64,000 nt of DNA from Butyrivibrio sp. NC2002 (lineage in GTDB: Bacteria > Bacillota > Clostridia > Lachnospirales > Lachnospiraceae). A model generated the notes under the pieces. That model was not told where the DNA came from, did not search any database, and was given only the letters and a program-made list of their open reading frames with translations. This document shows positions 7,392 to 15,131 of this stretch, one piece after another. The stretch covers positions 558,001 to 622,000 of the forward strand of contig NZ_JNKZ01000004.1 in NCBI RefSeq assembly GCF_000702265.1, given 5' to 3'. Made by a program: the position numbers and the translations under genes. Each line of letters begins with the position of its first letter. Within the stretch, counting starts at the first letter, position 1.

Positions 7392-9584
7392 TTATTCACT
7401 AGTAACAAGCTGCTTATAAAGGCCATCATTTGCCATAAGCATGCTGTGTGTTCCTCTCTCTACAACCTTGCCATGATCAAGGACTATGATCTCATCGCAG
7501 TCTCTTATCGTTGAGAGTCTGTGTGCCACTACAATACTGGTAATTCCTCTGTCCTTTATCGCTTTAACAACTCCGTACTCAGTCTGTGCATCCAAAGCAC
7601 TGGTTGCTTCATCCATGATTATGAGTGTGGGGTCCTGCGCAAGGACTCTTGCTATTTCTATGCGTTGTTTCTGTCCGCCTGAGAGGTTATGACCGCCCTC
7701 AATGATCTTATACTGGTAGCCCCCGTCTCTGCTCATGACCTCTTCGTGAATCTGTGCATCCCTTGCAGCCAGTATCATTTCAAAATCTTCTATGGATTTG
7801 TCCCACATCTTGATATTGTTGGCAACAGTATCTTCAAAAAGTATTACGTCCTGATTTACAACCGCAACAGAGCCTCTGAATACGCCTCTTTCTATGTCAC
7901 TCATTTTCCTTCCGTCAAATAAGATCTCTCCGCTCCATGGCTGATATAATCCCGAAATAAGCTTACTCAATGTACTTTTACCGCATCCGGTTGCACCCAC
8001 AAAGGCGACGCTTTTGCCCGGATACAATTCCAGATTAAAGTCCTCGATAAGAGGCGGTGAAAGCTTGGAATACCCAAAACTTACATTATGCATTGAGAGT
8101 CTTCCCGAGAGCTTTGACTTATCTTCCGTCACTACCTTATCGGCATCTTCTACTGCTGAGGGATCAAGAGGATATTCCATTACATCCTCTATTCGCTCCA
8201 TTTCCGTGCGCATTTCCTGAAGGCTCTGCCCTGCACTTATAAATGATTGCGCGGGTTCAAGGAACTGCAAAAAAAGCCCCTGAAACGCCATGACCGTACC
8301 TTCTGTAAATTTGCCAATCATAACAAGATACACACCAACTATAACGATGATGTTATTGGTAAGTGTCATAATAACAGTCGGGATCAAACCAAAATATGCA
8401 TTTAATTTGGCGAGCTTTACATTCTGCGCATTTACACTTGCCTGATATCCTGCCCATCTGCGAAAGAACCCGTTTTCTGCGCCGCTGCTCTTTATTGTCT
8501 CTATCATTTCAACTCCGGAAACGGTAGTTGCATAGAGCTTTGCCATATCTCTCATTTGAACGCGCGTTATATTTACACGTTTTTCACTTATAATTTTTGA
8601 GAAAAACAGATTTATAAATATTGAGCTTACTCCCAGAAGGGTCATCGGAACTGAATATCCCATCATGAAAACAAGGTAAAAAAGCAGCATTGCCGCATTA
8701 ATAAGCAGCGGAGCAAAGGTGTTTACAAGGACATCCGCTATCATCGCATTGGTCAGTCTTCTCTGTTCAATATCTCCCGCCATTCTCTGAGCAAAAAACT
8801 TCATCGGCAGACGAAGAACGTGCCAGAAATATGTGGTATTTCCCACAGCATCGAATTTGCCGCTTATTCTTAGCGAATAAATCGCACATATCCATTGAAC
8901 TATTATCTGTATCGCTGAGATAAGAGAAAGTACCAGCAAAAATGGAACTACAAGTTTTGGATTTTTTCCTGTAAGAAGATAATCAAGGAAGAACTTTGAT
9001 AGCGCGGTAGTTGTAATAACACACAAAGATGCGGTACAGGTTGTTATCGCAACAAAAGCAAAGGCTGCTCCCGTACCCTGCATCCTCTTTTTCGCAAAGC
9101 CTATTATGCTTTTCTTTTTACCTGATGGAACAAAATCGGGCCCCGGAGAAAAAAGAATTGCAACCCCGGTAAAGCCCTCGTCAAATTCTTTTTCGCTAAG
9201 GACTACTTCTCCTCTTGCAGGATCATTGACATAGGCATTTCCATTCTTAAATCCATTAAGAACTATAAAGTGATTGAAGTTCCAGTGGATAATACATGGA
9301 AAAGTTGCTTCCTTCTTGAGAGCTTCTGTCTCAAATTTGTAGCCCTGAGCCTCTAATCCGTATTCTCTTGCAGCCTTGGCGACATTGCTGGCTTTGGAGC
9401 CATCACGGGATACTCCGCAGTCCTCGCGGACCTGCTCGAGTGGTATCCACTTGTCGTAGTAAGCCATGATCATGCAAAGAGACGCAGCGCCGCATTCAAG
9501 TGCTTCCATCTGCATAATAACAGGAACCTTAGCCACGCCCTTTTCTAATGGAGACTTAATATGTTTATTTCCCCTCGTTATCAT
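7392..9584 (-). CDS. NHLM-type bacteriocin export ABC transporter with C39 peptidase domain
   Basis: A 730-residue peptidase-containing ABC transporter that should cut leader peptides at a double-glycine type site and export the mature peptide. The C39 domain (about 18-145) has the catalytic Cys31 in MEALECGAAS, His in NFNHFIVL and Asp in VNDPARGE, so it looks active. Six membrane helices (about 165-440) and an NBD follow: Walker A GATGCGKST, signature LSGGQKQRIEIARV, Walker B IIMDEATSALDA. The start overlaps a ribosome site that contains the stop codon of the upstream HlyD-like gene (TAAGGGG), so translation is tightly coupled. No precursor peptide was found nearby. Confidence 0.9.
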   Translation of the reverse strand: MITRGNKHIKSPLEKGVAKVPVIMQMEALECGAASLCMIMAYYDKWIPLEQVREDCGVSRDGSKASNVAKAAREYGLEAQGYKFETEALKKEATFPCIIHWNFNHFIVLNGFKNGNAYVNDPARGEVVLSEKEFDEGFTGVAILFSPGPDFVPSGKKKSIIGFAKKRMQGTGAAFAFVAITTCTASLCVITTTALSKFFLDYLLTGKNPKLVVPFLLVLSLISAIQIIVQWICAIYSLRISGKFDAVGNTTYFWHVLRLPMKFFAQRMAGDIEQRRLTNAMIADVLVNTFAPLLINAAMLLFYLVFMMGYSVPMTLLGVSSIFINLFFSKIISEKRVNITRVQMRDMAKLYATTVSGVEMIETIKSSGAENGFFRRWAGYQASVNAQNVKLAKLNAYFGLIPTVIMTLTNNIIVIVGVYLVMIGKFTEGTVMAFQGLFLQFLEPAQSFISAGQSLQEMRTEMERIEDVMEYPLDPSAVEDADKVVTEDKSKLSGRLSMHNVSFGYSKLSPPLIEDFNLELYPGKSVAFVGATGCGKSTLSKLISGLYQPWSGEILFDGRKMSDIERGVFRGSVAVVNQDVILFEDTVANNIKMWDKSIEDFEMILAARDAQIHEEVMSRDGGYQYKIIEGGHNLSGGQKQRIEIARVLAQDPTLIIMDEATSALDAQTEYGVVKAIKDRGITSIVVAHRLSTIRDCDEIIVLDHGKVVERGTHSMLMANDGLYKQLVTSE

Positions 9585-9593
9585 ATATTCCCC

Positions 9594-9818
9594 TTATTCC
9601 AGAATGCACGTAATAGGTGCTACCGTCTTTTCACCATTCTCTGTATTTACATGTATTTCACCGAAAAAGCCCCAGATCATTATCCCCGCAAGAAGAATTA
9701 TGGTAGATAACAGAACTATCCAGACCGAAAAAGTTGTAACCTGAATGTAGTCATTTAACTGCTCAGGTGATGAAACTCTTTCCAAACTTTTTTTACGAAA
9801 AACTGATTTGCCTTCCAT
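9594..9818 (-). CDS. Short HlyD-like protein of the NHLM export system
   Basis: A 74-residue protein that looks like only the N-terminus of an NHLM secretion (HlyD/membrane-fusion) protein: VFRKKSLERVSSPEQLNDYI, then one membrane helix (about residues 33-55) ending in GFFGEIHV, and a short tail. Full-length family members go on for some 200 residues with coiled-coil and lipoyl parts, which are missing here. The stop codon forms part of the ribosome site of the next gene, so the short form fits the operon neatly and is not an obvious frameshift. ATG 9818 is chosen over an upstream in-frame ATG at 9866 because GGGGG lies 8 bases before it. Confidence 0.75.
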   Translation of the reverse strand: MEGKSVFRKKSLERVSSPEQLNDYIQVTTFSVWIVLLSTIILLAGIMIWGFFGEIHVNTENGEKTVAPITCILE

Positions 9819-9965
9819 GTTCTTGCCCCCTGCATAGATACTTATATTTATTTTATTGTATATCAAACCTTTTTGTCATTCATAAAATTCGTAAAAAAAT
9901 TATCATAATTTAATATTTTTATTTGTGTTAATATATATCAGGTAAAAAATTATTTTGGAGGGGAT

Positions 9966-10781
9966 ATGACTTTAGACGCTTACTTTAATCCGGATTTCAC
10001 GTGGCCAAAAAAGCTTATATATCTGCTTTTGGCATTCCTGTTTCTTTTGTTTAGCATACTTATGATTTTTGCAAGTACCCAGATACTTGTTCCCAGAATG
10101 TCATCAAGGCAGGAAAGGAAAGAAGCTCTTACTGAAAAATTCTACCTGCTTGTACAACTGTTTTATGAAATGATCATATCAGCGACATCCGTCATGACTT
10201 TTGCCTGCTCATATGTCATCTTAAATCACATATACACGCTTATTTTACGAGGTGAGGGAAGCGGCATATACGCTCAGTATTTTCTAAAAGCATGGGAAGG
10301 CGCAGGAGATTTCATTCTGCTTCTTCTTATATGTTTATCATGCGTTATAAACACTATCCTGGATCATCTGATCGTGCCACTTAAAAAGATCTCAAAAGAA
10401 GAAATGGCATCCGTCAGAATGCTGGCTATGTTCTACGTTATTATTACACTTGTTTGTCTTAATATAATTGGCGATGAGAGTGAATACAGTCCTGTCATGA
10501 TGTATTATCTTGGCCTTATGATCGGCCGCTTCGTATATTTCGACGCATCATTTGCTGATTTTGCCAATGCCATAAAAAATACGGTCATGAAGCTCCCTCT
10601 GCTGATCCTAGGTCTCTTGGCGACAGGGCTTTTATGTTATCTTGGTTTTTATCTGGGATATCTATTGGAGCGAAACTATTATATTGTGGGGCTTATTTAT
10701 ACTCATCTGTTTTTCCTTGTTGCAATATTCATACTGCACCACACAAAGATACTGCAGAAGATCTTTCCAAAAATACTTTGA
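9966..10781 (+). CDS. Polytopic membrane protein of unknown function
   Basis: A 271-residue hydrophobic protein that I do not recognise. About seven or eight membrane helices are visible, for example LIYLLLAFLFLLFSILMIF (18-36), the segment after TSVMTFACSY, FILLLLICLSCVINTIL, MLAMFYVIITLVCLN and two near the C-terminus. Between helices 1 and 2 there is a charged loop (RMSSRQERKEALTEK). There is no signal peptide and no motif that suggests catalysis. GGAGGGG precedes ATG 9966. It is divergent from the NHLM export operon across a 147-base AT-rich gap, so shared regulation or an immunity-type role is possible but unproven. Confidence 0.7.
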   Translation: MTLDAYFNPDFTWPKKLIYLLLAFLFLLFSILMIFASTQILVPRMSSRQERKEALTEKFYLLVQLFYEMIISATSVMTFACSYVILNHIYTLILRGEGSGIYAQYFLKAWEGAGDFILLLLICLSCVINTILDHLIVPLKKISKEEMASVRMLAMFYVIITLVCLNIIGDESEYSPVMMYYLGLMIGRFVYFDASFADFANAIKNTVMKLPLLILGLLATGLLCYLGFYLGYLLERNYYIVGLIYTHLFFLVAIFILHHTKILQKIFPKIL

Positions 10782-10848
10782 CTTTTAATTTTTACAAAAA
10801 AATTGAACCTTTAGTTTCATTTAAGGTTCGTCGTGTATATTAACTTCA

Positions 10849-10935
10849 GAAACAAGAAAGAACTTGTTTCGCCCCTCATAAAAACACTTTTCTTCATAAC
10901 AAAAGCCAAATCCTACGTGACAAGGATTTGGCTTT
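10849..10935. terminator. Stem-loops between convergent membrane protein genes
   Basis: Two perfect hairpins lie in this 160-base gap: GAAACAAG/CTTGTTTC (10849-10856 and 10863-10870) and AAAGCCAAATCCT/AGGATTTGGCTTT (10902-10914 and 10923-10935). The second is followed on the minus strand by TTGTT and is the likely terminator of the minus-strand gene ending at 10942. Confidence 0.6.
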
Positions 10936-10941
10936 CCCCCA

Positions 10942-11319
10942 TTAATTGGGCTCTGCTGCATTAACCGTTTCTTCGACTGTCTTTTCCTCGACAGCTGCTT
11001 CCGATCCTTTGGGCTCATTAGAAGCAGCATCTGTCTCCTCTTCATTTTCAGGATTTTGCGCTTCATCTGTTGCTTCTTCCTGAATATCTTCTGTCTTGGA
11101 AGGCTGTGCATTAGCCATCACTTCCCTCTGGACAGCCTCTGCTTCATTAGATTTCTTAATAACATCAGAAACCATCCCGGTAAGCTGTGGGTTTGCAGCA
11201 AATATCAGGATAACCGCAACCATTCCCAGAACAGCGCCTAAGATACAGTACAAAATTGTTTCCGCGATCTTCTTCGGATCCGGCTTTTTGAAATTAATAT
11301 TAATTGGTAATTTTGGCAT
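10942..11319 (-). CDS. Single-pass membrane protein with long acidic tail
   Basis: A 125-residue protein of unknown function. The N-terminus is basic and Pro/Lys-rich (KLPININFKKPDPKK), followed by one membrane helix at about 21-43 (ILYCILGAVLGMVAVILIFA) and a tail of about 80 residues rich in Glu, Ala, Asn and Asp with no predicted fold. The basic N-terminus puts the acidic tail outside the membrane. AAGGATG precedes ATG 11319. It is divergent from the cobalt/nickel importer operon. Reading frame and composition support a real gene, but I cannot assign a role. Confidence 0.65.
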   Translation of the reverse strand: MPKLPININFKKPDPKKIAETILYCILGAVLGMVAVILIFAANPQLTGMVSDVIKKSNEAEAVQREVMANAQPSKTEDIQEEATDEAQNPENEEETDAASNEPKGSEAAVEEKTVEETVNAAEPN

Positions 11320-11425
11320 AATCTACATCCTTGTATTTGAAAACTCGATCCATCGTTACAAATTACCGGAAAATACTTTCTCAATTACAGTATAGCATTC
11401 GCAAACTCTCAGTATATTTTCATTC

Positions 11426-11462
11426 TGCTAATTTATTCTTAAAAAATGATAAATAATTAGCA
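11426..11462. repeat. Inverted repeat upstream of the cbiM promoter
   Basis: TGCTAATT (11426-11433) and AATTAGCA (11455-11462) form a perfect inverted repeat, with a second partly matching ATTTAT/ATAAAT pair inside, and TTTTT follows on the plus strand. It could be an operator or a weak terminator for transcripts entering from upstream. Confidence 0.4.
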
Positions 11463-11468
11463 TTTTTA

Positions 11469-11481
11469 ACCCCCAGGGGGG
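11469..11481. promoter_or_regulatory. C5-A-G6 element, candidate CsoR/RcnR-family operator
   Basis: ACCCCCAGGGGGG abuts the -35 box of the cbiM promoter. The surrounding DNA is AT-rich, so this GC block stands out. CsoR/RcnR-family metal-sensing repressors recognise A/T-flanked C-tract/G-tract operators, and the gene downstream is a cobalt/nickel importer. Confidence 0.5.
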
Positions 11482-11482
11482 C

Positions 11483-11512
11483 TTGCGACATGGATAAATA
11501 CATAATTATACT
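11483..11512 (+). promoter_or_regulatory. Promoter of the cbiMQO operon
   Basis: TTGCGA (11483-11488), an 18-base spacer and TATACT (11507-11512) form a sigma-A type promoter 43 bases before the cbiM start. Confidence 0.55.
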
Positions 11513-11554
11513 TATTGAAGATTTTTAATAAAAGGATTAAGGAGATTTTAAATT

Positions 11555-12556
11555 ATGCATATGGCAGACGCTTTGGTTGCTCCGGCTGTTGCGGGCACCA
11601 TGTATGTACTTTCTACAGGAGCTGCGGCTGTTTCCGTTAAACAGGTCCGCGAAGAAAACGATCCCAAAAAGATCCCTGTTATGGGTGTTATGGGTGCATT
11701 TGTTTTTGCAACCCAGATGCTCAACTTCACTATCCCGGGTACCGGTTCCTCAGGACATCTGTGCGGAGGAATGATGCTCTCAGCTATGCTCGGACCTTTC
11801 GCCGGATTTTTGACAATGATAGGTGTTCTTCTTGTTCAGTGCCTGTTATTTGCAGACGGAGGACTGCTGGCTCTTGGATGTAATATCTGGAACATGGCAT
11901 TTTATGGGTGCTTTATAGGAGCACTTCTTATATGGAAACCCATCATGAAAAACGGCGCATCAAAACTTAAGATTTTCATTGCATCGATACTTGGATGCGT
12001 ACTTACACTTCAGCTTGGCGCATTCTCAGTATCAATTGAAACACTTGCATCGAAGATCACAGAACTTCCTTTCTCCGTATTCATGTCAACAATGCAGCCC
12101 ATACACCTTGCTATAGGCTTTGTTGAGGGTCTTATAACTGCCGCTGTTCTTTCATTTGTTCACGAAGCAAGACCTGAGCTCTTGTGGGGAGTCGGAACTT
12201 CTGATACTGTAAAGGAAGGAAAGCTTTCATTTAAAAATACTATCATCACTATAGCCGTTGCAGCAGCTCTTTGCGGAGGAATCGTTTCACTTTTCGCTTC
12301 TGCATTCCCTGATGGTCTTGAATGGTCCATGGAACAAGTTGCAGGAACAACAGAACTTGAGGCAGTAGGTGGAGCTTATGATGCAGCTGCCGGAATTCAG
12401 GAAGCTACATCTCTTCTTCCCGATTATGCATTTAAGGGAAGCGAATCTGCTATAGGAACAAGTTTTTCCGGCATTGTCGGTGCACTCGTAGTAATTGCTG
12501 TAACAGTCGGCGCCTGCTATGCATTTAGATTTTTCAAGAAGAAAGAAAAAGCCTGA
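11555..12556 (+). CDS. cbiM: Cobalt/nickel ECF importer substrate-binding subunit, CbiM-PDGLE fusion
   Basis: S-component of an energy-coupling-factor transporter for Co2+ or Ni2+. The protein starts MHMADALV; in CbiM/NikM the mature N-terminus with His2 is a direct metal ligand. The CbiM domain with seven-odd helices fills residues 1-215 and includes GSSGHLCGGMM. The C-terminal part has FPDGLEWSMEQV and a final helix, i.e. a PDGLE domain as in CbiN/NikN, so CbiM and CbiN functions are fused. Start ATG 11555 keeps the Met-His motif and has AAGGAG upstream. cbiQ follows after 11 bases. Cobalt versus nickel cannot be decided from sequence. Confidence 0.92.
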   Translation: MHMADALVAPAVAGTMYVLSTGAAAVSVKQVREENDPKKIPVMGVMGAFVFATQMLNFTIPGTGSSGHLCGGMMLSAMLGPFAGFLTMIGVLLVQCLLFADGGLLALGCNIWNMAFYGCFIGALLIWKPIMKNGASKLKIFIASILGCVLTLQLGAFSVSIETLASKITELPFSVFMSTMQPIHLAIGFVEGLITAAVLSFVHEARPELLWGVGTSDTVKEGKLSFKNTIITIAVAAALCGGIVSLFASAFPDGLEWSMEQVAGTTELEAVGGAYDAAAGIQEATSLLPDYAFKGSESAIGTSFSGIVGALVVIAVTVGACYAFRFFKKKEKA

Positions 12557-12567
12557 TCTATTAGTTT

Positions 12568-13359
12568 ATGAACTCAATTGAAAGAAATTTAAACGAACTT
12601 GATAAACTACAAACTTTGCAGCAGCGTTCTCACTGGATGAACAAGCTTCATCCGCTGGGAAAGCTGCTTCTTAGTATTCTCTATATTCTGACAGTCGTTT
12701 CATTTGGAAAATATGACCTCTCTTCTCTTCTTGTCATGTCAGTATATCCGATCTTTGGCTTTATTATCGGCGAGCTGTCTTTTCGTGAAGGGTTATATAG
12801 GATGAGGCTCATACTTCCACTTGTTATATTCGTAGGTATTTTCAATCCTTTCTTTGATAAAGAAGCCCTTTTCTATATAGCTGTGAATGAAGCAGTAAAA
12901 ATCCCTGTTACAGGCGGCATGGTTTCCATGATCACACTTATGCTTAAGGGATTCTTCGCTGTCTTATCGGCTTATATATTGATCGCAACGACTTCCATCG
13001 ATGATATCTGCTACGCACTAAGGATTTTGCACATTCCCAAAACTGTTGTTGTCGTCATTATGCTGATCTACAGATACTTCGGTGTAATGGCCAACGAAGC
13101 AGACAGGATGGCTACGGCCTACAAGCTTAGAGCGCCCTCGCAAAAAGGAATCCATTACAAAGCATGGGGAACCTTCGTCGGTCAGTGGCTCCTTAGAAGT
13201 ATGGACAAGGCGGGCATTGTTTATGAAAGCATGCTTCTTAGAGGATTTACCGGGGATTTCAAGACTCATAAAAGGAGCTTTTCCCCAACAGATGTAATAT
13301 ACTTTTTACTGTGGACCATCGCTTTTATCTTAATAAGGCACGGCGGTCTGTTTGGCTGA
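12568..13359 (+). CDS. cbiQ: ECF transporter transmembrane subunit CbiQ
   Basis: The T-component that couples the ATPase to CbiM. About five or six membrane helices are visible, and the cytoplasmic coupling region carries YKLRAPSQ and the family motif ESMLLRGF, the Ala/Ser-Arg-Gly type motif that contacts the ATPase. Length (263 residues) is normal. The start has no clear ribosome site and lies 11 bases after the cbiM stop, which suggests translational coupling. It is followed 40 bases later by cbiO. Confidence 0.9.
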   Translation: MNSIERNLNELDKLQTLQQRSHWMNKLHPLGKLLLSILYILTVVSFGKYDLSSLLVMSVYPIFGFIIGELSFREGLYRMRLILPLVIFVGIFNPFFDKEALFYIAVNEAVKIPVTGGMVSMITLMLKGFFAVLSAYILIATTSIDDICYALRILHIPKTVVVVIMLIYRYFGVMANEADRMATAYKLRAPSQKGIHYKAWGTFVGQWLLRSMDKAGIVYESMLLRGFTGDFKTHKRSFSPTDVIYFLLWTIAFILIRHGGLFG

Positions 13360-13399
13360 TGATATAGATAGGTGAATTTAGTTTTTTAGAGGAATATTT

Positions 13400-14140
13400 A
13401 TGCACACCGGTATACATGGAGAAATACTAAAAATCGAGCATCTTAGCTTTTCATACGAAAATGACGCTCAGGTACTTACTGATATAAATTTATCTGTTCA
13501 CGACGGGGAAAGCATCGGTATTGTTGGTTCAAACGGAATCGGCAAGTCCACTCTGATGAAGCTGCTTGTTGGTCTGTATCTTGATTTTAAGGGCGAGATC
13601 ACAATTGCAGGTCACCCTGTTAACAAGAAAAATCTAAATCACATAAGAGAGCATATAGGCTATGTATTTCAGGATTCTGACAGTCAGCTGTTTTTATCAA
13701 CTGTCGAAGATGATGTCGCATTTGGTCCGCAGAATTACGGCCTTTCCGATGAAGATGTTGAGAAGCGTGTATCTGAAGCACTGTCAAAAGTGCATATCGA
13801 AGATCTGCGCAAAAAGCAGACCTATAAGCTATCCGGCGGCGAAAAAAAGCTTGCAGCCATAGCAACTATCCTCGCAATGGAGCCTGATATAATCATAATG
13901 GATGAACCCTCTATCGCTCTTGATCCCAGAAACCGCAAGAACCTTATTTCCATCCTGAATGAAATTAAATCCATGAAGCTGATAACCTCTCACGATCTTG
14001 ATTTCATCATGGATACCTGCGAAAGAACGATCCTTTTGGACGACGGCAGGATCATAGCTGACGGAGATACGAAAGAAATACTTAGTAACGAAGAACTCCT
14101 TGTGTCTCACGGTCTCGAGCTTCCTCTCCGCCTGCAATAA
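13400..14140 (+). CDS. cbiO: ECF transporter ATP-binding protein CbiO
   Basis: A-component of the cobalt/nickel importer. Walker A is GSNGIGKST (43-51), the Q-loop is YVFQDSDSQLF, the signature LSGGEKKLAAIA, Walker B IIIMDEPSIALDP and the H-loop ITSHDLDFI. The Gln-rich Q-loop pattern and AFGPQNYGL segment are typical of CbiO/EcfA ATPases. Only one ATPase is encoded, as in other CbiMNQO systems. AGAGGA precedes ATG 13400, and a strong terminator closes the operon. Confidence 0.93.
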   Translation: MHTGIHGEILKIEHLSFSYENDAQVLTDINLSVHDGESIGIVGSNGIGKSTLMKLLVGLYLDFKGEITIAGHPVNKKNLNHIREHIGYVFQDSDSQLFLSTVEDDVAFGPQNYGLSDEDVEKRVSEALSKVHIEDLRKKQTYKLSGGEKKLAAIATILAMEPDIIIMDEPSIALDPRNRKNLISILNEIKSMKLITSHDLDFIMDTCERTILLDDGRIIADGDTKEILSNEELLVSHGLELPLRLQ

Positions 14141-14168
14141 TCTCAGTTTTTCTATGCACAAAAATCAA

Positions 14169-14204
14169 TGCGCCGGGATTGATATTATTATCAATCCCGG
14201 CGCA
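14169..14204. terminator. Strong bidirectional terminator
   Basis: TGCGCCGGGATTGATA (14169-14184) pairs perfectly with TATCAATCCCGGCGCA (14189-14204). It separates the convergent cbiMQO operon and the epimerase gene. Confidence 0.88.
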
Positions 14205-14223
14205 TTATTTTCTTATTTACTCA

Positions 14224-15102
14224 TTAAATTTGAATAGTGTATTCCTTTTTAAATGCTTCGCCCTTATTAAGAGTATTTCCATATTCTCTTTCTTCAAGCT
14301 TTTGACCAAAACCTACTCTATCGCATCTTCCGCACCAGGGTTCAATGCAGACAAAAGGAGCATGCTTGCCTGTTGGTGACCACAATCCAAATAATGGCAT
14401 ATCGAACTTAACTGTCAGGACAGTATTTCCCTTATCATCGATAAGTGCAACCTCGTCTGCCTGCTCATCCTCAACTATTAGTGCATCTCTCATAAAAAGC
14501 TCATCAGACATCTTTAATATGCCGCCGGGAATCCCATATTCTTTTACTTCATCAGAAAGGCATCCTGATCCGTCTGATGAGATAATCCCTGCTTTTACAA
14601 TAGATAGCGGCTCATTATTTTTCATGAGCTTTAATGTATATGTATCAAGATCGCAGTTAAATGCAGGGTGACCTCCTATTGAAAAATACATTGTTTCGCT
14701 GTTTGTATTATTAACCTTCCACTTTACGATCACCTTGTTTTTAAGCAATTTGTAGCCTATTGTCAGCTTAAAACCAAAGGGATACTTTTTGCGGGTATCT
14801 TCATTATCTGAAAGTTCAAATGAAAGCTCATCCTCTTTATTTATGACGCAGTCGAATTCCATGTCCCTTGCAAAACCGTGCTGTCCCATCTTGTAGGTTT
14901 TGCCTGCAAAAACTGATTTCTTTTCATAATAATTGCCAACCAGAGGGAAAAGTACAGGTGACGTTCTTCCCCAAAACTCAGGGTCTGCCTGCCACATGAT
15001 CTCTGTGTTTTCATTCTTTTTTATAAGGCTCTTAATCTCTGCTCCATGAGAAGAAACCGTAAGTTTTACTGCTTCATTCTCGATCACATAATTTGTACTC
15101 AT
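14224..15102 (-). CDS. Aldose 1-epimerase family protein (LacX-like)
   Basis: A 292-residue galactose-mutarotase-fold protein of the LacX group, expected to interconvert alpha and beta anomers of a free or phosphorylated sugar in the cytoplasm. Family marks include ISSHGAE-like SSHGAEIKSL near residue 18, the substrate-binding HGFAR (about 75), the conserved SIGGHPAFN, and CIEPWCGRCD near the C-terminus. It sits 29 bases after an EIIC-type permease on the same strand, so the two may form an operon handling one sugar. The sugar cannot be named from sequence. Confidence 0.88.
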   Translation of the reverse strand: MSTNYVIENEAVKLTVSSHGAEIKSLIKKNENTEIMWQADPEFWGRTSPVLFPLVGNYYEKKSVFAGKTYKMGQHGFARDMEFDCVINKEDELSFELSDNEDTRKKYPFGFKLTIGYKLLKNKVIVKWKVNNTNSETMYFSIGGHPAFNCDLDTYTLKLMKNNEPLSIVKAGIISSDGSGCLSDEVKEYGIPGGILKMSDELFMRDALIVEDEQADEVALIDDKGNTVLTVKFDMPLFGLWSPTGKHAPFVCIEPWCGRCDRVGFGQKLEEREYGNTLNKGEAFKKEYTIQI

Positions 15103-15131
15103 ACTGCTATTCTCTACTTTCCCGATATGGC

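Noticed and set aside
11320-11554. Cobalamin riboswitch upstream of cbiM
   Set aside because: No B12-box-like conserved core was seen; the region is explained by a promoter, a C/G-tract element and an inverted repeat.
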